Positions 22,849 to 29,397 of a stretch of DNA of 49,319 nucleotides are shown piece by piece. A model generated the notes under the pieces. That model was not told the origin of the DNA, ran no database searches, and saw only the letters and a program-made list of their open reading frames with translations. Where the stretch lies: the IMG/VR virus record IMGVR_UViG_3300046747_000644, positions 1-49,319 of that record; one strand, 5' to 3'. The position numbers and the translations under genes are program-made. Numbering within the stretch: position 1 is the first letter of the stretch; the number at the start of each line of letters is the position of its first letter. This DNA is from a virus.

Positions 22849-23367
22849 GGTGTTCCTCCAGCCGGCGGAGCCGGTGCCGCGCGATCAGTCGGGCGGCATC
22901 GTCGGGGTCGAGGGTGCCCAGCCAGCCGGGAGGCTGTCCCCAGTCGTGCTCGACGTCGAGCTGCTCGAGGTCGAAGCATCCGGCTGGGGACTCGAAAAAC
23001 CCTTGGCCTCATCGATCTTGGCCTGGGTGACCGTCTTCTTTCGGCACAGCGCGACGGCGGCATGACCTGCGGCGAGGATCTCCTCCTCGGTCGCCGGCGG
23101 ATCGAGGCCAACGAGGTAGTCGACCACCGCCTCCCCGTATGCGGCGAGACCCTGTCGGCGGGCGAAGGGCGCGGCCTTGTCGACGTAGCCGGCGACCTCG
23201 AGATCGCAGACGGCGATCGCGGCAGCGATCGTGAACACGTACAGATCGGTGCGCCCGATCGCGTCCTGCATGGCGAGCTGCATGCCCCACCGGTCGCTGA
23301 ACTTGACCGGTGCGACCAGCTTCGTCGTGTACTTCCCGAGCGGCCACGCGGTCTGGATCGGTTCCAT
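22826..23367 (-). CDS. Tail assembly chaperone, -1 frameshift product (gpGT-like), about 180 aa
   Basis: Ribosomes slipping by -1 at GGGTTTT (22996-23002) would leave the zero frame after residue 124 and read 56 more codons to a TAG at 22826-22828. The new tail starts FESPAGCFDLEQLDVEHD, continues GQPPGWLGTLDPDDAARL and ends RLRRLEEHRARHPAR, which looks like real protein, far more so than the zero-frame tail. The extension has no usable start of its own, so frameshifting is the natural route. Lambda gpG/gpGT is the precedent: the long form binds the tape measure during tail assembly. Confidence 0.75.
22885..23367 (-). CDS. Tail assembly chaperone (gpG-like), 160 aa
   Basis: ATG 23367 overlaps the stop of the major tail protein gene (TAATG). 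It has the right position (between major tail and tape measure) and size for a tail assembly chaperone. The first 110 residues are a helical domain (GMQLAMQDAIGRTDLYVF, EVAGYVDKAAPFARR). The zero-frame end is a low-complexity Ser/Thr/Pro tail (DASTSSSSTSSTTGDS), as expected when the alternative frame is the one under selection. A canonical slippery heptamer lies at 22996-23002. Confidence 0.78.
   Translation of the reverse strand: MEPIQTAWPLGKYTTKLVAPVKFSDRWGMQLAMQDAIGRTDLYVFTIAAAIAVCDLEVAGYVDKAAPFARRQGLAAYGEAVVDYLVGLDPPATEEEILAAGHAAVALCRKKTVTQAKIDEAKGFSSPQPDASTSSSSTSSTTGDSLPAGWAPSTPTMPPD
22996..23002 (-). promoter_or_regulatory. Programmed -1 frameshift site (GGGTTTT)
   Basis: In the chaperone frame the bases read G-GGT-TTT, i.e. 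X-XXY-YYZ with X=G and Y=T, the canonical -1 slippery arrangement. After slippage both tRNAs can re-pair (GGG, TTT). It is the only run of this kind in an otherwise GC-rich gene, which argues for selection. Confidence 0.78.
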
Positions 23368-23939
23368 TAGTAGCCGTCCTGATCGATGCGGCGGCATTCG
23401 ATCAAGCCGTTGAGGCTGACGATCGTGCCGGCGCCGCCGACCGAGCCGCCCCAGAACCCGGGCACCCCGAGGATCTGGCCCGTCCACGCGTGCTTGTTGG
23501 GGCCGCCGTTCGCGTAGTCGTACTTGTCGAACAGCACGTTCCAGAGCTTGCGCGTCATGTCGGAGTCACCGAGCGCCGCGCCCTTCGTGACCTGCTCGAG
23601 GTGCACCGTGTACATGTGCCCGGAGCCGAGCGTCGACACGTTGTTCACGTAGGACCCCGTCTGCGTCAGGAAGTCCCGGAGCGGGCCTGGCGCCGAGGCC
23701 GCGATCAGGTCCGTGATCTCCTCGGACAGCGTGATCGTCGGCACCGTCGGATCGCCGTAGCCGACGCCCAGGAACCCGCCGCGCGCGTCCGCCCGCTGGA
23801 CCGCGTTGCAGACCTTCATCAGCCCGCTGATCTTGACGTCCTTATCGACGTACGGGATCCGGATGATCGAGGCCGAACCGCCGTCGTAGACGTTGAGGTA
23901 CGTGTTCGTGTCGAACTTCGGGTTCGCGGACAGGGACAT
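23367..23939 (-). CDS. Major tail protein, 190 aa
   Basis: ATG 23939. The protein begins MSLSANPKFDTNTYLNVYDGG and is beta-rich with GSGHMYTVHLEQVTKG in the middle, as in tail-tube subunits. It is directly upstream of the frameshifted chaperone pair and downstream of the terminator-like gene, the standard siphovirus order. Family assignment is from position, size and composition, not a named domain. Confidence 0.72.
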   Translation of the reverse strand: MSLSANPKFDTNTYLNVYDGGSASIIRIPYVDKDVKISGLMKVCNAVQRADARGGFLGVGYGDPTVPTITLSEEITDLIAASAPGPLRDFLTQTGSYVNNVSTLGSGHMYTVHLEQVTKGAALGDSDMTRKLWNVLFDKYDYANGGPNKHAWTGQILGVPGFWGGSVGGAGTIVSLNGLIECRRIDQDGY

Positions 23940-23940
23940 G

Positions 23941-24429
23941 TCACGCTCCGCGCCCGGCGGGCCGGGGGAAGGAGAAGGTCACGGTCAACTCGACGTGCGC
24001 CCAGGTCAATGCAGCGTTCGCGGCCGACGGGTTCTGCTTGGCCCCGCTGACCACCCAGGTCGCACACGCCCAGATCGGAACCGTGGCCGCGGGGTAGTCG
24101 TTGAGCCGGGCCCGGTCGAGCACCTGCTCGATCTGGGCCACGAGCTGCCGCGAGGTCGACGCCTTGCTGTCGGCGGTGCTCGCGGTCGAGGGCGCCCAGG
24201 CTCGGATCGTCTGGCGCCAGGTCTCGAGGTAGTACGCCACCGGCTGGCCGTGCGGCTCGCTGCTGACGAGCTCCGCCGGCGGCAGACACGCGAAGCACCG
24301 CTCCGATCCGGTCGGGGGATCCGTGTACGTCCCCTCCTTGACCTGGTCGTCGCCGGACAGATCGAAGGTGCCGAGGTCGGCGGCGAGCGCCGTCAGGATC
24401 GCGGCGACGATGTTCGGCAGCGTCGTCAC
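23941..24429 (-). CDS. Probable tail terminator protein, 162 aa
   Basis: GTG 24429 overlaps the upstream stop (GTGA); the much longer open frame upstream is a shadow. The start TTLPNIVAAILTALAADLGTF followed by mixed strands (YYLETWRQTIRAWAP) fits the tail-terminator/gpU-like group that caps the tail tube at the neck. It lies immediately before the major tail gene. No diagnostic motif, so position carries most of the weight. Confidence 0.6.
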   Translation of the reverse strand: MTTLPNIVAAILTALAADLGTFDLSGDDQVKEGTYTDPPTGSERCFACLPPAELVSSEPHGQPVAYYLETWRQTIRAWAPSTASTADSKASTSRQLVAQIEQVLDRARLNDYPAATVPIWACATWVVSGAKQNPSAANAALTWAHVELTVTFSFPRPAGRGA

Positions 24430-25007
24430 CGGCACACCTTGTAGGCGGCCAGCGCCTGCTGCACCGCGGCCGGGATCAGCGCGTCGCGGTCGGTCAGGGT
24501 CTGGGAGTCGCCGAACGACTGGAACTGGCTCTGCCCCTGCGTGTTCCGCAGGTCCCAGAGGTGCCGGACCTCGGCGGCACAGATCGCCACGAGCGCGTCG
24601 GGCACAGGATCGTAGCCGGCGTGGAACTCGATCTCGATCCGCTGGAAGCCGACGGGCCAGCTCGAGAGCGCGCCACCCGAGACGAGGCCCAGCCGGCCGC
24701 CGGGGTAGTCGATCGTGTAGTCCGTGGTCTCCGCGAGGACGGTCCCGTCGACGCTCACGGTCTCGACGGAGACGAGCGGGCGGACGCCCAGGCAGAGGAG
24801 CCCCAGCTGACGCGTGCCAGGGCCGTCGTACAGGAGATCGTACGACGAGGCCGCCATGCTGGTCGTCCCGTCGTCGTTCGTCGGGAACCCGCACCAGTCG
24901 GCGAGGAGGCTGTCGGCGCGCACGATGAAGTCGCCGAGCAGCGTGTCCTCGGCGGTCCCCGCGAGCATCGGGTAGTGCTGGCGGAAGGTGGCGGCGTCGA
25001 TCAGCAC
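24426..25007 (-). CDS. Head-tail connector (gp6-like), 193 aa
   Basis: GTG 25007. The start MIDAATFRQHYPMLAGTAEDTLLGDFIVRADSLLADWCGFP is typical of gp6/YqbG-like connector proteins, which form a ring below the portal. Later segments DYTIDYPGGRLGLVSG and IEFHAGYDPVPDALVAICA fit the same family. It overlaps the upstream gene by seven bases and the downstream one by four. Confidence 0.7.
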   Translation of the reverse strand: MLIDAATFRQHYPMLAGTAEDTLLGDFIVRADSLLADWCGFPTNDDGTTSMAASSYDLLYDGPGTRQLGLLCLGVRPLVSVETVSVDGTVLAETTDYTIDYPGGRLGLVSGGALSSWPVGFQRIEIEFHAGYDPVPDALVAICAAEVRHLWDLRNTQGQSQFQSFGDSQTLTDRDALIPAAVQQALAAYKVCR

Positions 25008-25333
25008 GAGCCCACCACGAACGGCCCTGACGCTGCCCGGCTGTCGCGGATCCGCTCGAACCGAGCCCAGTAGTCCAGCGGCGGCGGGAGCTTCTTCGGA
25101 TCGACGGGCTCGGGGGGCTCGCAGCTGCCGTCCACCGGGTAGGCGCCGGCCTGGACGTCGGGATCGATCCGCGCCGCGGCCCACCAGACGCACGCGAGCG
25201 CGTACTGGATGCCGAAGGCGGTGGCCGAGAGCGACGACGCAGCGTCCTCGAGCGCATCCGACACCACGTCGTCCGGGACAGCGAAGTGTCCAGGCACGCG
25301 ACGGCGGTAGAGCTCGAGGGCGCTGCTCGACAT
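25001..25333 (-). CDS. DUF4054-like head-tail protein, 110 aa
   Basis: ATG 25333 overlaps the upstream stop (TGATG). The helical stretch PGHFAVPDDVVSDALEDAASSLSATAFG...YALACVWWAAA resembles DUF4054 proteins, found among head-completion genes of tailed phages. The C-terminal half is Pro-rich. The resemblance is from memory of the family pattern, and the place between capsid and connector genes supports it. Confidence 0.5.
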   Translation of the reverse strand: MSSSALELYRRRVPGHFAVPDDVVSDALEDAASSLSATAFGIQYALACVWWAAARIDPDVQAGAYPVDGSCEPPEPVDPKKLPPPLDYWARFERIRDSRAASGPFVVGSC

Positions 25334-25638
25334 CAGGCCGCGACCTGCGAGATCTGGAAGTCGCCGGCCTTGACGAGCGCGTCGATCACCTTCCGGTCGG
25401 CCTGCGTGAGGGCGTCGAAGCGGGCCTTCGGGATCGTCGCGACGGGCGCCGGACAACGGCGGCTGTAGGTGACACCGTGGCTCTTCATCACCTCGGGCGT
25501 GTTCGCGCTGTCCCCGATCACGAGATCGTTCTCGTGGTCGTGGACGGGCGGCCCGCCTTCCACGGCGGCGGGCTTCCATGCTTCGAAGACCCAGGTGCTG
25601 CGCTTGCGGTTCTCGATCCGAATCATGGGCTGGGCCAC
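25333..25638 (-). CDS. Hypothetical head-region protein, 101 aa
   Basis: GTG 25638, 12 bases after the capsid stop. The protein has a basic N-terminus (MIRIENRKRSTWVFEAWKP) and a C-terminal helix (ALTQADRKVIDALVKAGDF). Gene position just after the major capsid gene suggests a capsid-associated or connector role. No family recognised. Confidence 0.6.
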   Translation of the reverse strand: MAQPMIRIENRKRSTWVFEAWKPAAVEGGPPVHDHENDLVIGDSANTPEVMKSHGVTYSRRCPAPVATIPKARFDALTQADRKVIDALVKAGDFQISQVAA

Positions 25639-25650
25639 GGCTGGCTCCGA

Positions 25651-26820
25651 TCAGGAGGTGGTGACGATGCCGATCAGGTTGTTGCCGGCGTTCAGCGAGG
25701 TCACGCCGCCGGTGGCGCCGAACACGGCCGTCATCTGATCGAACGGCCCCGTCTGGAACACGGGCATCTGGGTCGTCGCCTGCACGCGGACGAGCGCCAG
25801 CGACTCCGCGTCGCTGCGGAACACGAGCATGCAGTCCTCGCCGGAGGGGCCGGCGGCGGCGAGCTCGGGAACCATCACGATCCGCTTGATCGTGGGGCTC
25901 GTGTCGAGCAGCATCTGGGCGATCGTGCGCCCCGGTGCGCCGTTCGTGAACCGCGGCGAGTAGCAGAACGCGTACAGGCGCGGCGAGAGCCCGAGGGTGT
26001 CCGCCGCGAACACGCCGACCGACGTGACCATCGGCTTATGGCAGAAGTCGAACAGCGCCGCGACCACGGTGTCGACCGAGGCGGTCCCGTCGAACGCGGT
26101 GCTGATCACCATCCGCGGGATGCTCGGGTGGGTGAGCACGCCGTAGATGTTGGAGCCGACGTCGCCCCACCAGTAAATCCGGTTGATCCGCTCGTCGACG
26201 AAGCGCCTGGCGTCCGCCAGATCCTGCTGGGCCTCGTTCAGGTTCGCGAAGTCCTGCGAGGCGAGCTCGAAGTAGTTCGTCTCCGTCGCGCAGACGACGT
26301 AGGCGATCCCCCACGACTCGCGGATGTACGAGCCAGTCACACGCGGGATCTCGTTCCCCCCGCGGTAGATCTGGGCTTCGCCCGAGCCCAGCCTGCGCCG
26401 GACCGCGTGCGTGCGCGCCCCGAGCGGGACGCTCGTGTCGAGCGGGAACAGCGCCTCGGCCGAGAGCGGCGCGCGCGGCTCAACCAGGATCTGCGACCGC
26501 ATGAACTCAAGATCGGTGGGGAACGCAGCCGCGCCCACCCCGAACGAGTCGTTTCGCGCGAACTCGTCGTTGCGCAGGAGCTGCTGGAACCGCGGGCCCG
26601 GCCGCCAGCCGCGGCGGTTCAGCTCCTCGAAGACGAGCCGATCGCAGTCGGCGCGGTAGGCCTCGATCGCCCCGTCGGCGCACACGAGGCCGTCGGAGTC
26701 GTAGTGCGCGTCCACCGGGGGCCGGTTGCCGGCGAGCATCGACGCCTGCCGGACGATCGAGCGGATCCCCTGCTCGGTGAGCCGCGAAGGCCCGGGAGTC
26801 ACATCGTGGAACGTGGACAT
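25651..26820 (-). CDS. Major capsid protein (DUF2184-like), 389 aa
   Basis: ATG 26820 overlaps the upstream stop; the 863-codon open frame that extends further is mostly shadow. The segment NYFELASQDFANLNEAQQD...RFVDERINRIYWWGD followed by YGVLTHPSIPRMV is characteristic of the DUF2184 major capsid family, which has the HK97 fold. Size and the adjacent DUF2213 protease agree. It forms the icosahedral shell. Confidence 0.85.
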   Translation of the reverse strand: MSTFHDVTPGPSRLTEQGIRSIVRQASMLAGNRPPVDAHYDSDGLVCADGAIEAYRADCDRLVFEELNRRGWRPGPRFQQLLRNDEFARNDSFGVGAAAFPTDLEFMRSQILVEPRAPLSAEALFPLDTSVPLGARTHAVRRRLGSGEAQIYRGGNEIPRVTGSYIRESWGIAYVVCATETNYFELASQDFANLNEAQQDLADARRFVDERINRIYWWGDVGSNIYGVLTHPSIPRMVISTAFDGTASVDTVVAALFDFCHKPMVTSVGVFAADTLGLSPRLYAFCYSPRFTNGAPGRTIAQMLLDTSPTIKRIVMVPELAAAGPSGEDCMLVFRSDAESLALVRVQATTQMPVFQTGPFDQMTAVFGATGGVTSLNAGNNLIGIVTTS

Positions 26821-28073
26821 CAGGCCTCCAGTCGGACAGCGGCGGCGTTGTCGGCGGTGACGATCCCGTCGCGCTCCCAGCGGGCCACGCGCTTGGACAG
26901 GGCGACCCGGGTGGCCGAGCTCGCGGCGTAGAGCTGACCAGCGGTCGAGCCCGGGGCCAGCTCGACGTACACGTCCCCGCCCTGGGTCGGGCCCGTGGTC
27001 TCGGAGTTGCTCACCCACATGCAGCCACGGATCCCGTACCGGACGCCGCCGTTCGCGGGCCACTGGCCGGTGGTGCTGGTCAGCGTCGCGGCCTCGGTGT
27101 CGCGCGGGACCTCGGAGACCCCGACGAACGCGCGGTGGAGGCTGGTCGAGATCGAGGCGGCCACGGTGTCGGCGACGGTGATCGTCGGTGCGGTGCCACC
27201 GACCCGCCAGAAGACCCGGGCGCGGAACTCGTAGCCCTTGATCTCGGCGGTGAAGACGAGCGCGGTCGCGGTGGCGTTGTCGGCCGCCACGTCCACCGTG
27301 TTCGAAGGCAGCTCGAGGTTGAGCGCCGCGATCAGCGCGTCGAGGGTCGTGTCCTTGTCGGTCGCGAAGGTCGTCTGGACCCGACAGAGCTCGATCTCCT
27401 CGGCGCCGCGCACCTCCCAGACCACCGCCTCGAGCACGTTGCTGGCGACGGCCGGGACCGTGATCGTGGTCACCTGCGCGACGAAGATCGAGGTCGTCGG
27501 CACGCAGACGAGGCGCTCGGTCTCGGTGTTCGGAAGCGCCGTCGGCCCGCCGTTCGTGTTGTACCCGGTGGTGATCAGCGCCACCCCGGGGGCGACGGCC
27601 GAGGCCGCGGTGGCCGCGGTCCCGGTGGCCAGCGCCGAGAGCGCCGAGTCGGGATCGGACGCGATCGACACGTCGAAGGCGACGCCTGCCCACTGCCCGG
27701 TCAGCGTCAACGTGGTCGTCGCGAACGTGGCGACGCAGGCGGCTCGCGCGATCGGGTCGGCGTTGATCGCCGCGGCGAGCAGCGCACCGAGGGAGGCCGC
27801 ATCGCCGCCCGTGCCCGTCGCGATCGAGACGTTGTGGCTGTTGATCGTGACGATGATGTGCTTGTTGTCGCCGGGATCGGTCAGGGTCGCGGTGCTGATC
27901 TGCTTCAGCTGGCCCTGGGAGTTGATCCCGGAGCCCGAGCGCCGGTTCGGATCGGCGTAGACCCAGGCGCCGGGGATGCCCTGGCGCGCGCGGGTGCGGA
28001 TGTCGCCCGCGTTCGCGGAGACGCCGCCGAGCAGACAGCTCGCGGCGAGGAGGAGGACCAGGCTCCAGGTCAT
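26820..28073 (-). CDS. Head-associated protein with signal-peptide-like N-terminus, 417 aa
   Basis: ATG 28073 overlaps the protease stop. It lies between protease/scaffold and major capsid, where decoration proteins are encoded. The bulk is Ala/Thr-rich beta sequence (TATLTDPGDNKHIIVTI; ATTTLTLTGQWAGVAFDVSI), and the C-terminal 80 residues (GGVRYGIRGCMWVSNSE) could be a decoration domain. The first 24 residues (MTWSLVLLLAASCLLGGVSANA) look like a Sec signal peptide with an ANA-type cleavage site, which is unexpected in a capsid protein. The start could be wrong, but no later start with a good ribosome site was found before the coding bias begins. Confidence 0.65.
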   Translation of the reverse strand: MTWSLVLLLAASCLLGGVSANAGDIRTRARQGIPGAWVYADPNRRSGSGINSQGQLKQISTATLTDPGDNKHIIVTINSHNVSIATGTGGDAASLGALLAAAINADPIARAACVATFATTTLTLTGQWAGVAFDVSIASDPDSALSALATGTAATAASAVAPGVALITTGYNTNGGPTALPNTETERLVCVPTTSIFVAQVTTITVPAVASNVLEAVVWEVRGAEEIELCRVQTTFATDKDTTLDALIAALNLELPSNTVDVAADNATATALVFTAEIKGYEFRARVFWRVGGTAPTITVADTVAASISTSLHRAFVGVSEVPRDTEAATLTSTTGQWPANGGVRYGIRGCMWVSNSETTGPTQGGDVYVELAPGSTAGQLYAASSATRVALSKRVARWERDGIVTADNAAAVRLEA

Positions 28074-29308
28074 GCGGCACCTCCGGCCTTGCGGGCCTCG
28101 GCGAGGCGCGCGGCGTGCGCCTCGTTGGCGGTCGGGCGACGCTTCGGCGCGGCGTCGATTCGGGTGGCAACGTTGCCACCCTCCTGGCGCGGCGGGGGCG
28201 CGAACGCCCGGTTGCCGGCCTCGCGGCCCTGCCCGTCGCCACGGCCCTGGCTGGCGAGGTCGACGAGCGCCCGGACGTAGTCGTCGGAGTCGTCGGCCTT
28301 GACCTCGGAGCCCAGGTGCTTGGAGGCGATCGCGCGGGCCAGCGCCTTGGAGTCGGCGTGCTTCGCCGGATCGATCCCGAGCGCCCTGGCGGTCACGTCG
28401 AGCTTGGTTCGCTCGGCCGCGTCGGTGCGCGCCTTCTCGGCGGCCTCGAGCGTCCTGACCTTCGCATCAGCGGCGTCCGCGCGGGCCTTCTCCGCCTCGG
28501 TCTTCGCCTTCTCGGCCGCCAGCGCCGTCTGATGGGCGCGCTCGGCCTCGGCGGCGTCGTTGCGGCGGCTCTCGATCGTGCCGCACGCGGCCTCGATCGC
28601 GCCGTCGTCGCTGTCGATCCGGCTCGTCACGCCGAGCAGGGTCAGCAGCCGCAGGAACTTGGGGTTCACGGTGGCTCCGGGGGGCTTGGCCCCGCTGGGT
28701 GTGGAGGCAGGGGTGGAACCCGCCGAGATCACGGTGGTCGCGACAGCGCCGTCCGCGCGCACCCGGGCTTCGTGGCCCGCGCGCGCGACCGGGACGACCG
28801 CGAGGTGGTTGTTCGTGCGCTCGATCTGCTCGGCGTCGTAGCGCCCGTACGTAGGGTGCTCGCCGGGCGTCTCGTCGAGGCGGACCTTGTAGCCGCACGA
28901 CAGCTCGCGGGCGTCGCCCTTCTCGACGGCCTCGATCGCGTCGCGGCGGCGCAGCGCCATCTTGACGCGGGTGAACCCGCCGTCGCCGATCAGGATCTCT
29001 CCGTCGACGTCGCCGACACCCAGCTCGGAGTAGTTGTCCTCGTTGACGCCGTTCGGGTGCTGCTGCGGATCAGGGTGCAGCAGGGTCACGGGCGCGCGCG
29101 CGAGGCTCACGGCCGCGCGCTTGAGCGTCTCCGCTCGGACGAGCTCGCGCCGGACCGAGCCGTCGGCGCGCCGGTACTCGAGCACGCCCTCTCGAGCGGC
29201 CACCCCTTCCACGAGCAGCGTGTTGCCGCGCCGCACCGGGCGCAGGAGCTCGCCGCGATCCTCGCGGTACTCCCAGGTCCCAGTGGTGCCGTCGGCGCGC
29301 AGGGTCAC
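28070..29308 (-). CDS. DUF2213 prohead protease fused to scaffold, 412 aa
   Basis: GTG 29308. Residues about 30-190 match DUF2213-type phage proteins: EGVLEYRRADGSVRRELV, VTLLHPDP, then ARELSCGYKVRLDETPG and NNHLAVVP. Residues 230-330 are a long Ala/Lys/Glu coiled coil (AEAERAHQTALAAEKAKTEA), typical of an internal scaffold. The protease is expected to mature the prohead, with the coiled coil acting as scaffold before self-cleavage. It is the first gene of the leftward late operon, starting at the 29.3-kb divergent promoter region. Confidence 0.82.
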   Translation of the reverse strand: MTLRADGTTGTWEYREDRGELLRPVRRGNTLLVEGVAAREGVLEYRRADGSVRRELVRAETLKRAAVSLARAPVTLLHPDPQQHPNGVNEDNYSELGVGDVDGEILIGDGGFTRVKMALRRRDAIEAVEKGDARELSCGYKVRLDETPGEHPTYGRYDAEQIERTNNHLAVVPVARAGHEARVRADGAVATTVISAGSTPASTPSGAKPPGATVNPKFLRLLTLLGVTSRIDSDDGAIEAACGTIESRRNDAAEAERAHQTALAAEKAKTEAEKARADAADAKVRTLEAAEKARTDAAERTKLDVTARALGIDPAKHADSKALARAIASKHLGSEVKADDSDDYVRALVDLASQGRGDGQGREAGNRAFAPPPRQEGGNVATRIDAAPKRRPTANEAHAARLAEARKAGGAA

Positions 29309-29313
29309 AAATT

Positions 29314-29339
29314 CATCCGTTCATCCGGATAGACGGATG
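29314..29339. promoter_or_regulatory. 26-bp palindromic operator between divergent late operons
   Basis: CATCCGTTCATCC is followed by GGATAGACGGATG, a near-perfect inverted repeat (two central mismatches per arm). It occupies the short gap between the protease (start 29308, leftward) and the portal (start 29398, rightward). TATACT (29348-29353) just beside it could be a -10 box for the rightward transcript. A regulator bound here would control both late blocks at once. Confidence 0.6.
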
Positions 29340-29397
29340 CAGATCCGTATACTTGACACCAGGGCCCGCGTCCACTGCGGGTAGCGAGGAGTCGCCG

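Noticed and set aside
24988-26931. 647-codon plus-strand open frame
   Set aside because: Antisense to the capsid and connector genes; no protein-like pattern. High GC makes long chance frames common here.
25651-28242. 863-codon minus-strand open frame
   Set aside because: Only the part from ATG 26820 is capsid protein; the N-terminal 470 codons are Arg/Pro/Gly-rich shadow of the 26820-28073 gene.
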